Source of the DNA: Paenibacillus lupini
GTDB taxonomy: Bacteria > Bacillota > Bacilli > Paenibacillales > Paenibacillaceae
Reading direction: 5' to 3'
DNA length: 64,000 bases
Assembly (NCBI RefSeq): GCF_011761355.1
Contig: NZ_JAASRW010000001.1
Span: 1,054,001-1,118,000 of the forward strand
The position numbers and the translations under genes are program-made. Of this stretch, positions 59,765-64,000 are shown in pieces. The number at the start of each line of letters is the position of its first letter. Position 1 is the stretch's first letter. The notes under the pieces are model-generated. The model was not told where the DNA came from. It saw nothing but the letters and a program-made list of their open reading frames with translations, and searched no databases.

Positions 59765-61117
59765 ATGCAAACAGATTACGAACGGCTTGCTAACCTGAAT
59801 AAGGATTATCTATGGAATCCGTTTACTCAAATGAAAGATTACATAACTTCTGATCCACTTATCATTGAACGTGGTGAGGGAATTAAACTCTATGACATGC
59901 AGGGACGGGCTTATTATGACGGCTTCTCATCGGTGTGGCTTAATGTACATGGCCATAATGTACCTGAGTTAAATCAGGCAATTACGGATCAGTTAAGCCA
60001 AGTTGCTCATTCAACCTTACTCGGAATGGCCAATAGACCAGCGATTGAACTAGCAGAAAAGTTGGCAAAGATTACACCGCGAGGATTAAATAAAGTATTT
60101 TACTCTGATTCAGGAGCAACCGGCGTAGAGATCGCGATCAAAATGGCGTTTCAATACTGGCAAAATAAAGGCGTTAAAAGTAAAACAACTTTTATCACAA
60201 TGAATCAAGCGTATCACGGGGATACAATCGGGGCTGTGAGCGTTGGTGCGATTCCACTCTATCACGACATTTTCCGTCCGATGTTATTCCCTTCGCACGT
60301 CATACCCTATCCTTACGCTTATCGTCATGAAGGTGGCGAGAAGTCGGCATTGGATGCAACATTAACCGCTCTTCGTGATCTTCTTGAGACACGCGCCGAG
60401 GAGATTGCAGCACTTATCGTCGAGCCAATTGTCCAAGGTGCCAGTGGCATCGTTACGATGCCGCTAAACTGTTTGCGCGAGATGGCGGCCATCTGTCGAA
60501 AGTATGATGTTCTCTTGATAGCCGACGAGGTAGCAACCGGTTTTGGCCGGACAGGCGCTATGTTTGCCTGTGAACTCGAAGATGTAAGTCCGGACTTGAT
60601 GGTAATTGGAAAAGGACTTACTGGAGGTTATTTGCCTGTAGCAGCGACGCTTGCAACGGACGAAATATATCATGCATTTTACGCCGATTACGAAGAACAA
60701 AAGACCTTTTTCCATGGACATTCTTTTACGGGTAACCCGCTTGGTTGCGCGGTTGCTTTAGCTAGCTTAAAGCTCATGGAAGAGCGCAACATGATAGAAG
60801 GGGTAGAGGCAAAAGCAGCATTTGTCGAGCAAAAACTCTCAAACCTAAAGGACCGGCCACATGTTGGCGATATCCGGCAAAAGGGACTAATGGTCGGAAT
60901 TGAACTTGTCCGAAATAAGGATTCACGTGAGCCCTACGAGTGGATAGAACGGGTAGGCGTTCGTGCAACACAAAGAGCCAGAGAACTCGGGATGTTAACA
61001 AGGCCGCTTGGTAATGTGATGGTCTTCATTCCTCCGCTTGCTAGTACAGAAACGGAGCTAGATGCTATGACGGATATTTTGGCAAAATCCATTATTGACG
61101 TCACCGAAGGCGGTTAA
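59765..61117 (+). CDS. bioA: Adenosylmethionine-8-amino-7-oxononanoate aminotransferase
   Basis: 450 residues of class III PLP aminotransferases. The family start WNPFTQMKDY and GFSSVWLNVHGHNVPELNQAI are typical of BioA. PLP sites include SGATGVEIAIKMAFQYW, DEVATGFGRTG and the Schiff-base Lys283 in VIGKGLTGGYLP. It converts KAPA to DAPA. Gram-positive relatives use lysine (BioK) or SAM as amino donor, which cannot be told here. GGTGA is before the ATG at 59765; an ATG at 59753 is possible. First gene of bioADBF. Confidence 0.93.
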   Translation: MQTDYERLANLNKDYLWNPFTQMKDYITSDPLIIERGEGIKLYDMQGRAYYDGFSSVWLNVHGHNVPELNQAITDQLSQVAHSTLLGMANRPAIELAEKLAKITPRGLNKVFYSDSGATGVEIAIKMAFQYWQNKGVKSKTTFITMNQAYHGDTIGAVSVGAIPLYHDIFRPMLFPSHVIPYPYAYRHEGGEKSALDATLTALRDLLETRAEEIAALIVEPIVQGASGIVTMPLNCLREMAAICRKYDVLLIADEVATGFGRTGAMFACELEDVSPDLMVIGKGLTGGYLPVAATLATDEIYHAFYADYEEQKTFFHGHSFTGNPLGCAVALASLKLMEERNMIEGVEAKAAFVEQKLSNLKDRPHVGDIRQKGLMVGIELVRNKDSREPYEWIERVGVRATQRARELGMLTRPLGNVMVFIPPLASTETELDAMTDILAKSIIDVTEGG

Positions 61118-61121
61118 GGGA

Positions 61122-61871
61122 ATGAACAAAGCGATTACTAAAGCAACTATACCTGGTTTATTTGTAACGGGTACGGATACGGGGATCGGAAAAACAATTG
61201 TGGCTGCCGCTATTGCCGCAATACTTCGTGCCGAAGGGATGGACGTTGGTGTCTGGAAGCCCGTACAATCAGGCGAAAAGATCGGTAACGGAATGACCGA
61301 TGCCGAAAGACTTTTGCATCTTTCGGGGATCCATGACCGACCCGAAGTCGTTGCACCTTTTACATTCGAAGCCCCGTTAACTCCGATGCTCGCTGCCAAA
61401 CAGTCTGGGGTAGCGTTAACGCTAAAAGAGCTTATCGCTGCAGGAGCACCGCTCGTTGATCGTTACCAAGCGCTGATTGTCGAAGGTGCAGGTGGCGTCG
61501 CTGTGCCGCTGACCGAAGACGCCTTCGTGGCAGATTTCATTGCGGAACTCCGGATGCCTGCGGTGATTGTAGCTCGATCTGGACTAGGTACGATTAATCA
61601 CACGCTTTTAACCGTTTCCTATCTTAAGAAACTTGGAGTACATATTATTGGCATCATTATGAACGACATCGAACATATAGAGACGATTGACGATCCGAGT
61701 ATGGCTCATAACGCAGAACTGATTGAACGATACAGCGGACTTAAAGTCCTGGGTAGAATACCCCGTTTGGATAACGCAGGTTATTCGGTAACGTTGATTC
61801 CTATTTTTCGAGAAAAAATAGAGCTCGCACCTATTAGAGATGCAATAGCAGCTCAAATCATGGGAGGATGA
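61122..61871 (+). CDS. bioD: Dethiobiotin synthetase
   Basis: 249 residues. The P-loop GTDTGIGKT sits at about residues 17-25, followed by WKPVQSGEK with the CO2-carbamate Lys and VEGAGGVAVPL for metal and phosphate. It closes the ureido ring using ATP and CO2. The ATG at 61122 lies 5 bases after the bioA stop with AAGGGA upstream; the 61095 start inside bioA is rejected. Second gene of the operon, overlapping regions with bioB at its end. Confidence 0.93.
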   Translation: MNKAITKATIPGLFVTGTDTGIGKTIVAAAIAAILRAEGMDVGVWKPVQSGEKIGNGMTDAERLLHLSGIHDRPEVVAPFTFEAPLTPMLAAKQSGVALTLKELIAAGAPLVDRYQALIVEGAGGVAVPLTEDAFVADFIAELRMPAVIVARSGLGTINHTLLTVSYLKKLGVHIIGIIMNDIEHIETIDDPSMAHNAELIERYSGLKVLGRIPRLDNAGYSVTLIPIFREKIELAPIRDAIAAQIMGG

Positions 61872-61876
61872 TGGAG

Positions 61877-62875
61877 ATGGAAAGCACGATGACAAATACG
61901 AAGTGGCAATTTCTTGCCGAGAAAGCACTGAGTGGCGAACGCCTAACTTTAGAGGAGGGTCTCTCGGTGCTAGAAGCCGACAATGATGAAGTGCTTCTAA
62001 TCATGAATGCTGCATTTACGGTGAGAAAACATTTTTACGGTAAAAAAGTGAAGCTGAACATGATCATTAACGCTAAGAGCGGCCTTTGCCCTGAGGACTG
62101 TGGCTATTGTTCGCAATCGATCGTTTCAACAGCGCCGGTCAGCAAATACACTATGCTCGATAAAGAAACGCTGCTCGCTGGTGCTCGAGAAGCGATGGCT
62201 CGCAAGGCAGGTACTTATTGCATCGTAGCAGCCGGGAAAGGACCTACGGATAAAGAGCTTAATCAAGTAGTTAACGCCGTTAAAGAAATTCGGGAGACAA
62301 TGCCGCTGAAGATTTGTGCATGCCTGGGTATTCTCAAGGAAGATCAAGCTAAGCGACTTGCCGAGGCAGGCGTTCATCGTTATAACCACAACTTGAATAC
62401 TAGCAAAGCAAACTATCCTTCCATCACAACGACCCACACCTATGATCAACGCATTGAAACCGTAGAGAAGGTAAAGGCACACGGCATGTCTCCTTGTTCC
62501 GGCGTTATTATCGGCATGGGCGAGACCCATCGAGAAATCGTGGAAATGGCCTTTGCACTTCACAATCTTAATGCGGATTCAATCCCAATCAATTTCCTGA
62601 ACGCGATACCGGGAACACCTTTAGAGCATGCAGGCCGAACTCCATCGTTGAAGGCATTAAAGGTACTAGCCTTATTCCGATTTGTTTGTCCATCTAAAGA
62701 AATTCGTGTGGCCGGCGGTCGCGAAGTTAACCTCAGTACGCTGCAGCCCTTGTCCTTATACGCCGCAAACTCATTATTCGTCGGAGATTATTTAACGACT
62801 GCTGGCCAAGATGTATCGGCCGATCATCAAATTATCGAAGATTTAGGATTCGAAATCGAGTTGAACGCACTGTAA
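61877..62875 (+). CDS. bioB: Biotin synthase (radical SAM)
   Basis: 332 residues. The radical SAM Cys triad is CPEDCGYC (Cys71, Cys75, Cys78). The CxxxxxLGxL-type second cluster site is CACLGIL, and the ending shows NFLNAIPGTPL and RVAGGREVNLS. It inserts sulfur into dethiobiotin. The ATG at 61877 follows GGGAGG at a good distance; ATGs at 61868 and 61871 are too close to it. The gene follows bioD with a short gap. Confidence 0.95.
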   Translation: MESTMTNTKWQFLAEKALSGERLTLEEGLSVLEADNDEVLLIMNAAFTVRKHFYGKKVKLNMIINAKSGLCPEDCGYCSQSIVSTAPVSKYTMLDKETLLAGAREAMARKAGTYCIVAAGKGPTDKELNQVVNAVKEIRETMPLKICACLGILKEDQAKRLAEAGVHRYNHNLNTSKANYPSITTTHTYDQRIETVEKVKAHGMSPCSGVIIGMGETHREIVEMAFALHNLNADSIPINFLNAIPGTPLEHAGRTPSLKALKVLALFRFVCPSKEIRVAGGREVNLSTLQPLSLYAANSLFVGDYLTTAGQDVSADHQIIEDLGFEIELNAL

Positions 62876-62887
62876 GGCGGTGACAAC

Positions 62888-64000
62888 ATGGAATGGATGG
62901 AAAAAGAACTCGAATTATTATCAGGAGCCTCATTGGAACGCTCTTTGCGTGAAAGTGGAGTCGCCCAAGAAACTCCCGGTTACGTCTTACGCAACGAACG
63001 AGCGATGCTCAACCTTTCTTCCAATAACTATCTCGGACTCGCCGACCATCCTGCCACCATCGAAGCGATGAGAGGCGCCCTCTTATCTGAAGGAGTTGGA
63101 GCTGGCGCTTCCCGTCTAGTGACAGGCAATCGATTCCCTTACGGTCAGTTAGAGCAGGCACTGGCCGAATGGCAAAGATGTGAAGCTGCACTCGTAATCG
63201 CAAACGGTTATATGGCGAACTCAGGTGTTATTGGTGCGCTTGTTGGGAGAGGAGATGTTGTTTTCAGTGATCGTTTGAACCATGCAAGTATTGTGGACGG
63301 AGTCGTTCTCAGTCGTGCGGAGCATGCCAGGTACCGTCATAACGACATGGAGCATTTGCGGACATTGTTGAAGAAGTACCGTAATCATCGGCGAAAATTG
63401 ATTGTAACGGATGCCATCTTTTCCATGGATGGCGATCAAGCTCACTTACGCGAACTTGTTTCTCTCAAACAAGAGTACGGAGCGATGCTTATGGTGGATG
63501 AGGCGCACAGCGGGGGGATTTATGGGAGGCACGGCGAGGGATTATGTCATGAACTCGGACTGCATGATCAAGTCGATATTCATATGGGGACGTTTAGTAA
63601 AGCATTCGGCGTTTATGGAGCGTATATTTGCGGCAGCCGTACATTGATTCGGTGGCTAGTTAATGAAGTAAGACCGCTCATTTATTCGACGGCTTTGCCG
63701 CCATCACTCGTTGTGGGTATTTCAAAGGCATTAGAGCTCGTCATTTCGGATCATTGGCGCCGGGTGAAATTGTTTGCAGTAAGCCAATTATTTCGTTCTT
63801 CGCTTAAACATTCTGGTTTCATAGTCGGTGACGGTGGCTCTCCAATTGTACCGTTAATCGTAGGTAATAATGAAGCAGCTTTGCGTTTTAGCCATGCCCT
63901 TGAAGAAAAAGGGATTGCAGCGGTTGCGATTCGTCCGCCAACAGTCCCAGATGGTACAGCTCGCATTCGATTTTCGTTATCAGCCGTACATTCGGAAACA
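62888..64000 (+). CDS. bioF: 8-amino-7-oxononanoate synthase (partial at window end)
   Basis: At least 371 residues of a 385-400 residue PLP enzyme; the C terminus is beyond the window. Landmarks are NLSSNNYLGLADHP, GVGAGASRLVTGNRFPYGQLEQALAEW, the PLP-contact DEAHSGGIYGRHGEG and the Schiff-base Lys238 in GTFSKAFGVYGAYI. It joins pimeloyl-CoA or -ACP with alanine. GGCGGTGA precedes the ATG, 12 bases after bioB. Later bio genes may follow. Confidence 0.95.
   Translation, partial: MEWMEKELELLSGASLERSLRESGVAQETPGYVLRNERAMLNLSSNNYLGLADHPATIEAMRGALLSEGVGAGASRLVTGNRFPYGQLEQALAEWQRCEAALVIANGYMANSGVIGALVGRGDVVFSDRLNHASIVDGVVLSRAEHARYRHNDMEHLRTLLKKYRNHRRKLIVTDAIFSMDGDQAHLRELVSLKQEYGAMLMVDEAHSGGIYGRHGEGLCHELGLHDQVDIHMGTFSKAFGVYGAYICGSRTLIRWLVNEVRPLIYSTALPPSLVVGISKALELVISDHWRRVKLFAVSQLFRSSLKHSGFIVGDGGSPIVPLIVGNNEAALRFSHALEEKGIAAVAIRPPTVPDGTARIRFSLSAVHSET

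Overview
The window looks like a chromosome segment of a spore-forming Bacillota of the Paenibacillus type. It encodes a CwlJ spore-cortex hydrolase, an SLH-anchored surface protein together with a pyruvyl transferase of the kind that makes SLH ligands, a GlnK/GlnL glutamine system, Gram-positive ribosome binding sites, frequent TTG/GTG starts and many intrinsic terminators. I see no rRNA, tRNA, CRISPR array, transposase or prophage structural gene. Most of it is many small, well separated transcription units for resistance, transport and regulation.

Layout. 1-4.3 kb: the end of a glycosyltransferase, a CsaB-like pyruvyl transferase, a DUF3626 protein and a 5TM-PAS histidine kinase. 4.5-7.1 kb: rifampicin phosphotransferase (rph). 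7.5-11.9 kb: a NagZ-type lipoprotein, a TetR regulator with a quinone reductase, and three poorly known small genes, one of them frameshifted. 12.0-14.9 kb: a PD-(D/E)XK/XPD-type helicase and a two-gene operon of a WYL-like mini-protein and a winged-helix mini-protein; both promoters carry LexA-like boxes. 14.9-19.8 kb: an arsenic region with arsR-arsB-arsC, a Cys-rich flavoprotein, a Cys-rich MarR regulator, a divergent arsN1-like acetyltransferase and a remnant of a TetX-like monooxygenase. One palindrome occurs in front of both the MarR/arsN pair and the flavoprotein.

19.9-34.4 kb: two SDR enzymes, a secreted helveticin-like protein, an AI-2E family permease, a YetF-like protein and an XRE-cupin regulator. 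This is followed by an Mhq/Cat-type quinone and catechol detoxification block (DoxX, a frameshifted MhqD-like hydrolase, an extradiol dioxygenase, an MhqR-like regulator, a ring-cleaving dioxygenase and a VOC protein). A PP2C-like protein, a 24-residue holin-like toxin candidate, a class C beta-lactamase-fold hydrolase and an AraC regulator come next. 34.6-40.9 kb: a complete family-5 (Opp/Dpp type) ABC importer operon with a possible cre site. 41.3-46.6 kb: a helveticin J-like secreted protein, a 1156-residue NHL/cadherin-like/SLH surface protein and cwlJ. 46.7-49.4 kb: a PadR-DUF1048-DUF1048-ABC exporter operon.

49.5-54.9 kb: glnQHMP behind a TnrA/GlnR box, followed by glnKL, forming a glutamine sensing and uptake block. 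55.0-58.1 kb (minus strand): a sugar ABC importer without its own ATPase. 58.3-59.6 kb: a purine-class riboswitch with unusual loops and an overlapping terminator in front of an EamA-type permease. 59.7-64.0 kb: bioA-bioD-bioB-bioF (the last truncated by the window) behind a perfect BirA operator.

The most interesting items are the SOS-linked helicase and mini WYL/HTH operon, the thiol-rich MarR/flavoprotein/ArsN module, and the odd purine riboswitch on a DMT permease. All assignments come from reading the sequence and from family knowledge; no database search was run.
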